Origin: Microbispora sp. H13382
GTDB taxonomy: Bacteria; Actinomycetota; Actinomycetes; Streptosporangiales; Streptosporangiaceae
Reading direction: 5' to 3'
NCBI RefSeq assembly: GCF_014161445.1
Contig: NZ_JABBXA010000017.1
Coordinates: 124,001 to 188,000 of the forward strand
Length of the DNA: 64,000 bases
The notes beneath the pieces were generated by a model, which was not told the DNA's origin, made no database searches, and saw only the letters and a program-made list of their open reading frames with translations. The translations under genes were made by a program, and so were the position numbers. Numbering within the stretch: the stretch's first letter is position 1; every line of letters begins with the position of its first letter. Shown one piece after another: positions 53,465 through 62,556 of this stretch.

Positions 53465-54210
53465 CCGGCGAGGCGGCGCATGGAGCGGACCGACCAGGCG
53501 AGGGCGGGCACCGCGAGCACCGCCATCAGGGCGAACGCGAGCGCCACGTGGCCGCCCGCGAGGTCGCCGGCGAACAGCGCCCGCCCGGCCTCGACCGCGT
53601 GGTAGAGCGGGTTGACCTGGGCGACCGTCCGCATCCACTGCGGGGCGAGCGACATCGGCAGCAGGATGCCGGTGAACAGGATCAGCGGCAGCGCGAAGAA
53701 CTGCAGGATCTGCGACATGCCGTTCTCGTCCCGCACGGCCAGGGCCAGGCCGTACGAGAGGCCGGAGGCGAACAGGCCGGTCAGGGCCATGAGCAGGAGC
53801 ATCAGGGCGACGCCCGGCAGGCTGGGCCGCATGCCCATGAGCAGCGCCACCACGATGATCAGCACCGCCTGCGCGACCAGCACGATCATGTCGCGCAGGG
53901 TCCGGCCGAGGACGATGGCCGGGCGGCTCGCCGGGCTCGCGGCGAGCCGTTCGAGCACCCCGGCACGGATCTCGGCGATCATGCCGAAGCCCACGAACAG
54001 CGAGCCGAACAGCGCGATCATCACCATCACGCCGGGGGTGAACATGGCGAGCGTGCGCTCGTCCGGCACGCCGGGCATCGTGTTGGCCAGCAGCGGGGCG
54101 AACAGCAGCAGATAGAGGACGGGCTGGAGGAGGCCGAACAGCGGCCAGACCGGGTTGCGGGCGGTGTTGCGTAACTCGTAGGCCAGGAACAGGCCGGTGT
54201 GCTTCAGCAT
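53461..54210 (-). CDS. ABC transporter permease, DrrB-like
   Basis: A 249-aa ABC-2 permease with six transmembrane helices. It has the usual LLQPVLYLLLFAPLL, EIRAGVLERLAASPASRPAIVLGR cytoplasmic loop and LFTGILLPMSLAPQWMRTVAQVNPLYHAVEAGR segment. With the ATPase upstream it forms a daunorubicin-resistance-type exporter. ATG 54210 is preceded by AAAGGTG. The gene ends by overlapping the convergent hydrolase stop by 2 bp. Confidence 0.92.
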   Translation of the reverse strand: MLKHTGLFLAYELRNTARNPVWPLFGLLQPVLYLLLFAPLLANTMPGVPDERTLAMFTPGVMVMIALFGSLFVGFGMIAEIRAGVLERLAASPASRPAIVLGRTLRDMIVLVAQAVLIIVVALLMGMRPSLPGVALMLLLMALTGLFASGLSYGLALAVRDENGMSQILQFFALPLILFTGILLPMSLAPQWMRTVAQVNPLYHAVEAGRALFAGDLAGGHVALAFALMAVLAVPALAWSVRSMRRLAG

Positions 54211-54230
54211 CGTCGCACCTTTCGGGGGGG

Positions 54231-55187
54231 TCAGGCCGCGTCGCGCAGCGAGCGGCCGGTCCTGCGCAGGAAGACGTCGTCGAGCGTGGCCCGGTCGAGC
54301 GCCACGGACTCCAGGGCCAGGCCCCGCCCGGTGAGCGCGGCCAGCAGGTGCGGCAGCGCCCGCTCGCCGTCGTCCAGGTATACGCGCAGCAGGCCGCCGT
54401 CGGCCCTGACCTCTCTCGTGTACGGCAGGCCGTCCAGCACCGGCGCCGCCTCGTCCGTGCCGGACACGCGCAGGGACACGACATCGCCGGCGATCTCGCG
54501 TTTGAGCTCGGCGGGCGTCCCGGCCGCGACGACGAGCCCGTGGTCGACGATGACCAGGCGGTCGCACAGCGCGTCGGCCTCGTCCAGGTAGTGGGTGCTG
54601 AGCAGGACGCTCGTCCCGCCGTCGCGCAGCGTCCTGATCTGCTCCCAGAGGTTGGCCCGGTTCTGCGGGTCGAGGCCGGTCGTGGGCTCGTCGAGGAACA
54701 GCAGCGGCGGCCGGTGGACCAGGCCGAGCGCGATCGCGACGCGCCGCTTCTGGCCGCCGGACAGGGTGCGGGCCGGCCGGTCGGCCAGGCCTGCCAGGTC
54801 GAAGGCCGTGAGCACCTCGTCCGTGCGCGCGGCGGCCTCGGCCGCCGCCAGGCCGTTGACCCGGGCGGCGAGCCGGAGATTGGCCCGGGGGGTGTTGTTC
54901 TCGTCGACCCCGCCGGCCTGGCCGACGTAGCCGATGCGGCGCCGCACCTGCTCGGGGGAGGTCAGCAGGTCGTGCCCGGCCACCGTCGCGGTGCCGGCGG
55001 TGGGCGCGACCAGCGTCGCCAGCATGCGGATCGTCGTGGTCTTCCCGGCGCCGTTGGGACCGAGCACGCCGACGATCTCGCCTTCGGCGACCTGGAGGTC
55101 GACCCCTCGTACGGCCTCCACCGGCGCGGCGGCGCGGCGGCCCCGGGGGCGGTAGGTCTTGCGTAATCCCCGTGCGTCAATGATCAT
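54231..55187 (-). CDS. ABC transporter ATP-binding protein, DrrA-like
   Basis: A 318-aa ATPase of the daunorubicin-resistance type. Walker A is GPNGAGKTTT, signature LSGGQKRRVAIALGL, Walker B LLFLDEPTTGLD, H-loop STHYLDEAD. The C-terminal DrrA extension (after residue 225) ends with RATLDDVFLRRTGRSL, matching the family. It lies 15 bp after padR and 20 bp before the permease, so the three make one operon. Confidence 0.94.
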   Translation of the reverse strand: MIIDARGLRKTYRPRGRRAAAPVEAVRGVDLQVAEGEIVGVLGPNGAGKTTTIRMLATLVAPTAGTATVAGHDLLTSPEQVRRRIGYVGQAGGVDENNTPRANLRLAARVNGLAAAEAAARTDEVLTAFDLAGLADRPARTLSGGQKRRVAIALGLVHRPPLLFLDEPTTGLDPQNRANLWEQIRTLRDGGTSVLLSTHYLDEADALCDRLVIVDHGLVVAAGTPAELKREIAGDVVSLRVSGTDEAAPVLDGLPYTREVRADGGLLRVYLDDGERALPHLLAALTGRGLALESVALDRATLDDVFLRRTGRSLRDAA

Positions 55188-55202
55188 CCTGGGCTCCTCG
55201 GT

Positions 55203-55742
55203 TCATGGGATGTCGCCGCGCTCGATGCGGTCGACGGCCTGTTCCAGCCACTCCAGCTGCGCGCGGTACTCGGCCGCGTTCAGCTCCAGGCACTCGTCCA
55301 CGTGCCGGGGGGCGCCCGCCGCGCGCTTGGCTTCGCGGGCCCGCTCGTAGCTGTCGAACGCCGCGCGCAGCCGCTCGGTCCTGTCCCGCACGGCCGCCTG
55401 CAGATCGGCCCTGGACAGCCGGTCCATGAACGTCAGCGCGACCTGGAACGGGTCGACGATCGGCATGATCTCCGACCAGTGCTCGCGCAGCCGCCGGTCG
55501 AACTCGGCCCTGCCCTCGGGCGTGATCGCGTAGACCGTCCGCCCCCGGCCGGAGGGCCGGTCGTCGCCGACCACTTCGAGCAGGCCCTCCTGGGCCATCT
55601 TCCCGAGGGCGTGGTAGATCGAGCCGAAGGCGACGTTGGCCCAGTGCTGGGCGCCCCACAGTTCGAGCTTCTTGCGTACCTCGTAGCCGTGCAGCGGCCC
55701 GTCGAGCAGCACGCCCAGGATCAGCACCCGCGTCGATGACAT
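55203..55742 (-). CDS. PadR family transcriptional regulator
   Basis: A 179-aa repressor. The N-terminal winged helix contains VLILGVLLDGPLHGYEVRKKLEL and IYHALGKMAQEGLLEVV with the wing RTVYAITPEGRAEF; the C-terminal half is the coiled-coil dimer domain of the PadR-s2 type. ATG 55742 is chosen because it begins 9 nt after a TATACA -10 and there is no ribosome site, so the mRNA is probably leaderless. It heads padR-drrA-drrB and very likely represses its own operon through the palindrome over the promoter. Confidence 0.93.
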   Translation of the reverse strand: MSSTRVLILGVLLDGPLHGYEVRKKLELWGAQHWANVAFGSIYHALGKMAQEGLLEVVGDDRPSGRGRTVYAITPEGRAEFDRRLREHWSEIMPIVDPFQVALTFMDRLSRADLQAAVRDRTERLRAAFDSYERAREAKRAAGAPRHVDECLELNAAEYRAQLEWLEQAVDRIERGDIP

Positions 55743-55770
55743 ATTCAAATTTGTATACAAACTTGAGTAT
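55741..55770. promoter_or_regulatory. Candidate PadR operator, 30-bp near-perfect palindrome
   Basis: The two 15-bp arms match at 13 of 15 positions around the centre TTTGTATACAAA. The palindrome covers the padR -10 box and extends to the start codon. It also abuts the divergent gene at 55782, so binding could control both directions. Confidence 0.75.
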
Positions 55771-55779
55771 CGTGGTCAA
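55752..55779 (-). promoter_or_regulatory. padR promoter, leaderless
   Basis: Minus strand: TTGACC (55779-55774), 16-nt spacer, TATACA (55757-55752), then 9 nt to ATG 55742. Both hexamers are near the housekeeping consensus. Confidence 0.75.
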
Positions 55780-55781
55780 CC

Positions 55782-56120
55782 GTGAACGACAGACACGAGA
55801 TCCGCAGGGACGACGACGGAGCCCTGCTGGGCTTCGTCCGGTGGGACGGCGAGCAGTGGGAGCCGCTGACCGTGTTCGGCTACCCCCTCGGCGCGGCCGG
55901 GCCGTACGAGCGGGCGGAGGCGGAGGTGCGGCGCACGGGGCTCGACGTGCTCAGCGGCCACTGGGAGTTCCTGGAGGACGGCGAGTGGTACCGCTGCGTG
56001 ATCCTGGAGGCCGCCGCCGGCGAGGTGCGGGTGCGCCCGGCCGACCACCGCTACCCGCACCACGTCTACGCCCTGCACCTGGAGCACCCGGGCCCGGCGA
56101 CCCTGCGCCCGCAGCGGTGA
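55782..56120 (+). CDS. 112-aa hypothetical protein divergent from padR
   Basis: A soluble protein of unknown family (MNDRHEIRRDDDGALLGFVR...HHVYALHLEHPG). It is rich in aromatic and acidic residues, with WEFLEDGEWYRCVILEA in the middle, suggesting a small beta-sheet domain. GTG 55782 has no ribosome site and lies just outside the padR palindrome, so it may also be leaderless. Its divergence from padR across the palindrome suggests shared control. Confidence 0.65.
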   Translation: MNDRHEIRRDDDGALLGFVRWDGEQWEPLTVFGYPLGAAGPYERAEAEVRRTGLDVLSGHWEFLEDGEWYRCVILEAAAGEVRVRPADHRYPHHVYALHLEHPGPATLRPQR

Positions 56121-56165
56121 CGCCGGTGCCGGGGGAGATCGGCGGGACGCTCTAAGGTGAGGTCC

Positions 56166-56852
56166 ATGCGACCCACGGCTTTGATCACCGGCGCCTCGCG
56201 GGGCGTGGGGGCGGCGATCGCCCGTGCCCTCGCCCCGACGCACGAGCTTCTCCTGGGCGGGCGGGACGGCACCGCGCTCGACGCCATGTGCGCCGAGCTG
56301 CCGGTGGCCCGCCCCTGGGCGGTGGAGCTCACCGAGCTCACCCCGGCCGAGGTGGAGGGGATCGACCGGCTCGACCTGCTGGTCCACAGCGCGGGCATCG
56401 CCAGGCTCGGCCACCTCGCCGACGTCCCGGCCGAGGTCTGGCGGCGGACGATGGAGGTCAACGTCATAGCGGTCGCCGAGCTGACCCGGCTGCTGCTGCC
56501 CGCGCTGCGCGCGGCCCGGGGGCACGTCGTGCTGATCAACTCAGGCGCCGGGCAGCGGGCCAACCCCAACTGGGGCGCCTACGCCGCCAGCAAGTTCGCC
56601 CTCCGCGCGTACGCGGACGTGCTGCGCGAGGAGGAGAACGCCCACGGCGTGCGCGTCACCACCGTCTTTCCGGGGCGGGTGGACACGGATATGCAAAGGG
56701 ACGTCCGTGCCCAGGAGGAGGGGCCGTACGAGCCGGGAAGGTATCTGGAGGCGGAATCGGTGGCGCGGGCCGTGCTGGCCGCGGTGACGGCCACGCCCGA
56801 CGCCCACGTCACCGAGATCACCGTACGGCCGGCGGCGGGACCGACCCGCTGA
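56166..56852 (+). CDS. Short-chain dehydrogenase/reductase
   Basis: A 228-aa SDR with NADP-type motif TGASRGVGAAIA, HSAGIA at the NNAG position, and the catalytic set Ser in LINSGAG and Tyr-Lys in YAASKFALRAYADVLREE. VFPGRVDTDM is typical of the YciK/DltE-like subgroup. ATG 56166 follows AAGGTGAGG. Substrate unknown. hutF starts 73 bp downstream, but no functional link is evident. Confidence 0.88.
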   Translation: MRPTALITGASRGVGAAIARALAPTHELLLGGRDGTALDAMCAELPVARPWAVELTELTPAEVEGIDRLDLLVHSAGIARLGHLADVPAEVWRRTMEVNVIAVAELTRLLLPALRAARGHVVLINSGAGQRANPNWGAYAASKFALRAYADVLREEENAHGVRVTTVFPGRVDTDMQRDVRAQEEGPYEPGRYLEAESVARAVLAAVTATPDAHVTEITVRPAAGPTR

Positions 56853-56925
56853 CGGCCGCGCGAGGCGCGGGGACGCACGTTCGACAGCAGTGGCAGCACC
56901 GCCACGCCGCCCACCTGGAGGACCG

Positions 56926-58269
56926 GTGCACGTGAATTACTGGTGCGAGATGGCGTGGCTGTCGCCGGGCGAGGTCGTCGAGAGCGTCGTCGTCGGCGTC
57001 GAGGGCCGCCGCATCGCGCAGATCAGGCCCGAGGCGCCGCCTCCCCCCGGAGCCGTACGACTGGCCGGGCTGACCCTGCCCGGCCTGGCCAACTGTCATT
57101 CGCACGCCTTCCACCGCGCGCTGCGCGGTCACACCCAGGCCGGTCGCGGCAGCTTCTGGACCTGGCGTGAGCGGATGTACGCGGCCGCCGAGGCGCTCGA
57201 CCCGGACCGCTACCTCGCCCTGGCCACCGCGACGTACGCCGAGATGGCGCTCGCCGGGATCACCACCGTGGCCGAGTTCCACTACCTGCACCACGGCCCC
57301 GGGGGCAGGCCGTACGCGGACCCGAACGCGATGGGCCGAGCGCTGGTCGAGGCGGCCAGGCGAGCCGGGCTGCGCATCACCCTGCTCGACACCTGTTATC
57401 TGACCGGGGGCATCGGCGAGGCACTCACCGGCACCCAGCTGCGCTTCGGCGACGGGGACGCGGAACGCTGGGCGGCCAGGGCCGACGAGCTCGCCCGGGT
57501 CTACGAGGGCGAGGAGGACGTCGAGATCGGCGCGGCCATCCACTCCGTGCGCGCGGTGCCGCCCGAGCAGATGCACGTCGTCGTCGACTTCGCCCACCGG
57601 CACACCGGGCCGCTGCACGCGCACGTGTCGGAGCAGCGGGCCGAGAACGAGGCGTGCGTGGAGGTCTACTCGGCCACGCCCGTCCAGGTGCTGCACGACC
57701 ACGGCGTGCTGGGGCCGCGCTCGACCGCGGTGCACGCCACCCATCTGTCCGACGTGGACGTGGCGCTGCTCGGCGGCTCCACCACCCACGTGTGCATGTG
57801 CCCCACCACCGAACGCGACCTCGCCGACGGCGTCGGCCCCGCTCGCAGGCTCCTGGAGGCCGGGGCGCCGGTCACGCTCGGCACCGACAGCCAGGCGGTC
57901 ATCGACCTGTTCGAGGAGGCGCGGGCGGTGGAGCTGGACGAGCGGCTGGTCACGGGCGAGCGCGGGCACTGGCCCGCCGCGCAGCTCCTGCACGCCGCGA
58001 CCGCCGCCGGTCAGGCGTCGCTGGGTTTCCCCGACGCGGGGTGCCTGGTGCCCGGTGCCTGGGCCGACCTCGTCTCCGTACGGCTCGACTCGGTCCGTAC
58101 GGCCGGCGCGACGAAGGCCTCGGCGGTGGAGTCGGTGGTGTTCGCCGCCACCGCCCCCGACGTGCACTCGGTGGTCGCCGGCGGGCGGCGGATCGTGGAG
58201 GACGGGCGGCACGTGCTCGGCGACGCAGGGGCGCTGCTGCGCGACGCGCTCGCGCCGCTGCACCGGTGA
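56926..58269 (+). CDS. hutF: Formimidoylglutamate deiminase
   Basis: A 447-aa amidohydrolase that turns N-formimino-L-glutamate into N-formyl-L-glutamate and ammonia in histidine breakdown. Zinc ligands are the HxH in [10 protein letters not shown], the His in HAHVSEQ and the Asp in [24 protein letters not shown] and [15 protein letters not shown] are specific to HutF. GTG 56926 follows GGAGG by 4 nt; GTG 56932 is also possible. hutI follows 53 bp later. Confidence 0.92.
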   Translation: MHVNYWCEMAWLSPGEVVESVVVGVEGRRIAQIRPEAPPPPGAVRLAGLTLPGLANCHSHAFHRALRGHTQAGRGSFWTWRERMYAAAEALDPDRYLALATATYAEMALAGITTVAEFHYLHHGPGGRPYADPNAMGRALVEAARRAGLRITLLDTCYLTGGIGEALTGTQLRFGDGDAERWAARADELARVYEGEEDVEIGAAIHSVRAVPPEQMHVVVDFAHRHTGPLHAHVSEQRAENEACVEVYSATPVQVLHDHGVLGPRSTAVHATHLSDVDVALLGGSTTHVCMCPTTERDLADGVGPARRLLEAGAPVTLGTDSQAVIDLFEEARAVELDERLVTGERGHWPAAQLLHAATAAGQASLGFPDAGCLVPGAWADLVSVRLDSVRTAGATKASAVESVVFAATAPDVHSVVAGGRRIVEDGRHVLGDAGALLRDALAPLHR

Positions 58270-58322
58270 GGTTTGCGCCCTTCGCGGGGTGGCGAGGATC
58301 AGGAGACGTGGGGCCGAGCGGC

Positions 58323-59471
58323 ATGACATCAGTCGTTTTCACGGACATCGGGCTGCTGTACACGGCGGACCCCGAGCGCGAGGAGATCGAGGACGCCGCG
58401 CTGGTCGCGGAGAACGGCGTGGTCCGGTGGATCGGCCGCTCCGCCGACGCCCCGCCCGCCGACGAGCGGGTCGACGTGGAGGGGCGGGCTGTCATCCCGG
58501 GCTTCGTGGACAGCCACGCGCACCTGGTCTTCGCCGGCGACCGCACCGGGGAGTTCGCCGCGCGGATGGCCGGCCGGCCCTACACCGCGGGCGGCATCCG
58601 CTCGACCGTCGCCGCGACCAGGAAGGCCACCGTCCCCGAGCTCGTGGAGACGACCGCGCTGCTGGTCGCGGAGATGACCATGCAGGGCACGACGACGTTC
58701 GAGATCAAGAGCGGGTACGGCCTCACGGTCGAGGACGAGCGCCGCAGCCTGGAGATCGCCCGCCAGTTCACCGAGGAGACGACGTTCCTCGGGGCGCACG
58801 TCGTGCCGCCGGAGACGACCGCCGACGACTACGTCCGGCTCGTGACCGGCCCGATGCTGGAGGCGTGCGCGCCGTACGCCAAATGGGTGGACGTGTTCTG
58901 CGAGCGCGGCGCGTTCGGCGAGGAGCACAGCAGGGAGGTGCTCGCGGCGGGACGCAAGGCCGGGCTGCGGATCCGGGTCCACGCCAACCAACTGGGCGAG
59001 GGCCCCGGGGTGCGGCTGGCCTGCGAGATGGGGGCGGCCTCCGCCGACCACTGCACCCATCTCACCGAGGCGGACGTGGACGCGCTCGCCGCGAGCGGGG
59101 TGGTCGCCACCCTGCTGCCGGGCGCGGAGTTCTCCACCAGGTCGCCGTACCCGGACGCGCGGCGGCTGCTCGACGCGGGCGTCACCGTGGCGCTGGCGAC
59201 CGACTGCAATCCGGGCTCCTCCTTCACCACCTCGATGCCGTTCTGCGTCGCCCTGGCCGTACGCGAGATGGGCATGACGCCGCTGGAGGCCGTGCGGGCG
59301 GCTACCCGCGGGGGCGCGTGGGCGCTGCGGCGCACCGACGTGGGCACCCTGTGCGTGGGCTCCCGCGCGGACCTCGTCATCCTGGAGGCCCCGTCGTACG
59401 TCCACCTGGCGTACCGGCCAGGGGTGCCGCTGGCGGCGCAGGTCTGGCGGATGGGACGCCGCCTCGTTTGA
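58323..59471 (+). CDS. hutI: Imidazolonepropionase
   Basis: A 382-aa amidohydrolase opening the imidazolone ring to give formiminoglutamate, the substrate of the neighbouring HutF. Metal ligands lie in [13 protein letters not shown] (HxH), VHANQLGEG and LATDCNPGS. The conserved Tyr-rich [11 protein letters not shown] region is present. ATG 58323 is used; an in-frame GTG at 58308 is nearer an AGGAG but too close to it. hutH and hutU are not in the window. Confidence 0.93.
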   Translation: MTSVVFTDIGLLYTADPEREEIEDAALVAENGVVRWIGRSADAPPADERVDVEGRAVIPGFVDSHAHLVFAGDRTGEFAARMAGRPYTAGGIRSTVAATRKATVPELVETTALLVAEMTMQGTTTFEIKSGYGLTVEDERRSLEIARQFTEETTFLGAHVVPPETTADDYVRLVTGPMLEACAPYAKWVDVFCERGAFGEEHSREVLAAGRKAGLRIRVHANQLGEGPGVRLACEMGAASADHCTHLTEADVDALAASGVVATLLPGAEFSTRSPYPDARRLLDAGVTVALATDCNPGSSFTTSMPFCVALAVREMGMTPLEAVRAATRGGAWALRRTDVGTLCVGSRADLVILEAPSYVHLAYRPGVPLAAQVWRMGRRLV

Positions 59472-59695
59472 GCCCGCCGGACCTGGGTAATCGCCTTTTC
59501 TCCCGGCCCCGCATCCTCCTTGGGGAGGAAAACGAAACCATTCCCGGGTCGTATTCGTTTGGGGAATCTTTGCCTCGGACCGGCCGTTGACCGGGTCAGG
59601 AGCAGGAAGCCGGGGGCCGTGCCGAGCGGGGCGGACACGCCCGGTTCGCCGGCTCAAATATTGCATATCGCGGCGGCGGAACGAGGTGCCATCGG

Positions 59696-60628
59696 ATGGC
59701 GACGGGGAATCGGACGCAGGAACAGCATGTCTCTGACCGGGATCTGCTGGGGACGTATCTGGCCGAGATCGGCCGCGTCCCGCTGCTGACCGCGGAGCAG
59801 GAGGTCGAGCTGGCCAAGCGCATCGAGGCGGGGCTGTTCGCCGAGCAGTTGCTCGACAGCGGGCGGCGCGAGCCGAAGATCGCGGACGCGACCGACGAGG
59901 AGCTGGAGCGCATCGCGATCTCGGGGCGGCGGGCGAAGGACGAGTTCATCCAGGCCAACCTACGTCTGGTGGTGGCGGTCGCGCGGAAGTACTCCGGCCG
60001 GGGAATGCCGCTGATCGACCTGGTGCAGGAGGGCAACCTCGGGCTGGTCCGGGCGGTGGAGAAGTTCGACTACCGCAGGGGGTACAAGTTCTCGACCTAC
60101 GCCACCTGGTGGATCCGGCAGTCGGTGGGCCGCTCGATCCACGAGCAGGCGCGGCCGGTGCGCCTGCCCACCCACGCGGGTGAGCAGATGACGCGGCTCA
60201 TGCGGGTGCGCAGGGACATGCTGGCGGAGTTCGACGCCGAGCCGACCGACGCCGACCTCGCCGCGGTGCTCGACCTGCCGATCGAGCGGGTGCAGGAGCT
60301 GCGCCGCTGGGCCTCCGACCCGGTCTCCCTCCAGCTCGGCGTGGGAGACGAGGACGAGACCGAGCTCGGCGACATGATCGCCGACGAGACCTGGGCGGAT
60401 CCCGAGCAGCAGGCCATGGCCACGCTGGAGAAGGAGCGCCTGGAGCAGTGGCTGACCGGCCTGGAGGGCCAGATGCGCGAGATGCTGCGCTGGCGGTACG
60501 GCCTGGTGGACGGCCGCGAGCACACCCTCACCGAGGTGGGGGAGCGCTACGGCATCGGCCGCGACCGCGCCCGGCGCATCGAGCGCGACGCGCTGGTGCG
60601 GCTGCGCAAGATGGCCAGCGCCGCGTAG
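59696..60628 (+). CDS. Group 2 sigma factor, RpoD/HrdB-related
   Basis: A 310-aa sigma-70 family protein. Region 1.2 is in DLLGTYLAEIGRVPLLTAEQE, region 2 in FIQANLRLVVAVARKYSGRG and LIDLVQEGNLGLVRAVEKFD with YKFSTYATWWIRQSVGRSI (2.4), and region 4 at the C-terminus. It lacks the long region 1.1 of primary sigma, so it is a group 2 factor. The region 4 recognition helix reads YGIGRDRARRIERDALVRL, where primary factors have a T-R-E-R-I-R-Q-I-E pattern; this may alter -35 choice. A strong terminator follows. Confidence 0.92.
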   Translation: MATGNRTQEQHVSDRDLLGTYLAEIGRVPLLTAEQEVELAKRIEAGLFAEQLLDSGRREPKIADATDEELERIAISGRRAKDEFIQANLRLVVAVARKYSGRGMPLIDLVQEGNLGLVRAVEKFDYRRGYKFSTYATWWIRQSVGRSIHEQARPVRLPTHAGEQMTRLMRVRRDMLAEFDAEPTDADLAAVLDLPIERVQELRRWASDPVSLQLGVGDEDETELGDMIADETWADPEQQAMATLEKERLEQWLTGLEGQMREMLRWRYGLVDGREHTLTEVGERYGIGRDRARRIERDALVRLRKMASAA

Positions 60629-60669
60629 TCCGCGGCCCCGGTGGTGGCCGGTGATTCCGGCCGTGACGA

Positions 60670-60696
60670 CGCGCACCCCTTGGGGGTGCGCGTTTT
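60670..60696 (+). terminator. Rho-independent terminator after the sigma factor gene
   Basis: A perfect 10-bp stem CGCGCACCCC/GGGGTGCGCG with a 3-nt loop, followed by TTTT. This is one of the few terminators in the window with a T-tract. Confidence 0.9.
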
Positions 60697-60714
60697 GTCG
60701 TTCTGAGCACGTCC

Positions 60715-60761
60715 GAAACCAGCCCGAAACACGTCGGTGGCGAGATTCACACATGTGAAAC
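60715..60761 (+). promoter_or_regulatory. Candidate GlnR boxes upstream of amt
   Basis: GAAAC-N6-GAAAC (60715-60730) and TTCAC-N6-GAAAC (60746-60761) follow the GlnR half-site rule, in which an AC-ended box is followed after 6 bp by GAAAC. GlnR is the known activator of amtB-glnK-glnD in streptomycetes. Confidence 0.55.
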
Positions 60762-60900
60762 ACGCATGGTCGTGGGCTGAAACGGCGGAAGAACACGCTG
60801 TCGCCAACGTCAGTGCGCCAGCCGGCCGATGGTGACCCCGAGCGAAGCCACTGAGGGAGTGATAACCGGCCACACGCCAATTGTAAGGAGGGCCGCGTCG

Positions 60901-62552
<1,652 letters not shown>

Positions 62553-62556
62553 CCGG

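Noticed and set aside
59540-59567. ATTCCC/GGGAAT inverted repeat upstream of the sigma factor gene
   Set aside because: The 6-bp arms and 16-nt spacing are too weak to claim a regulatory site or terminator.
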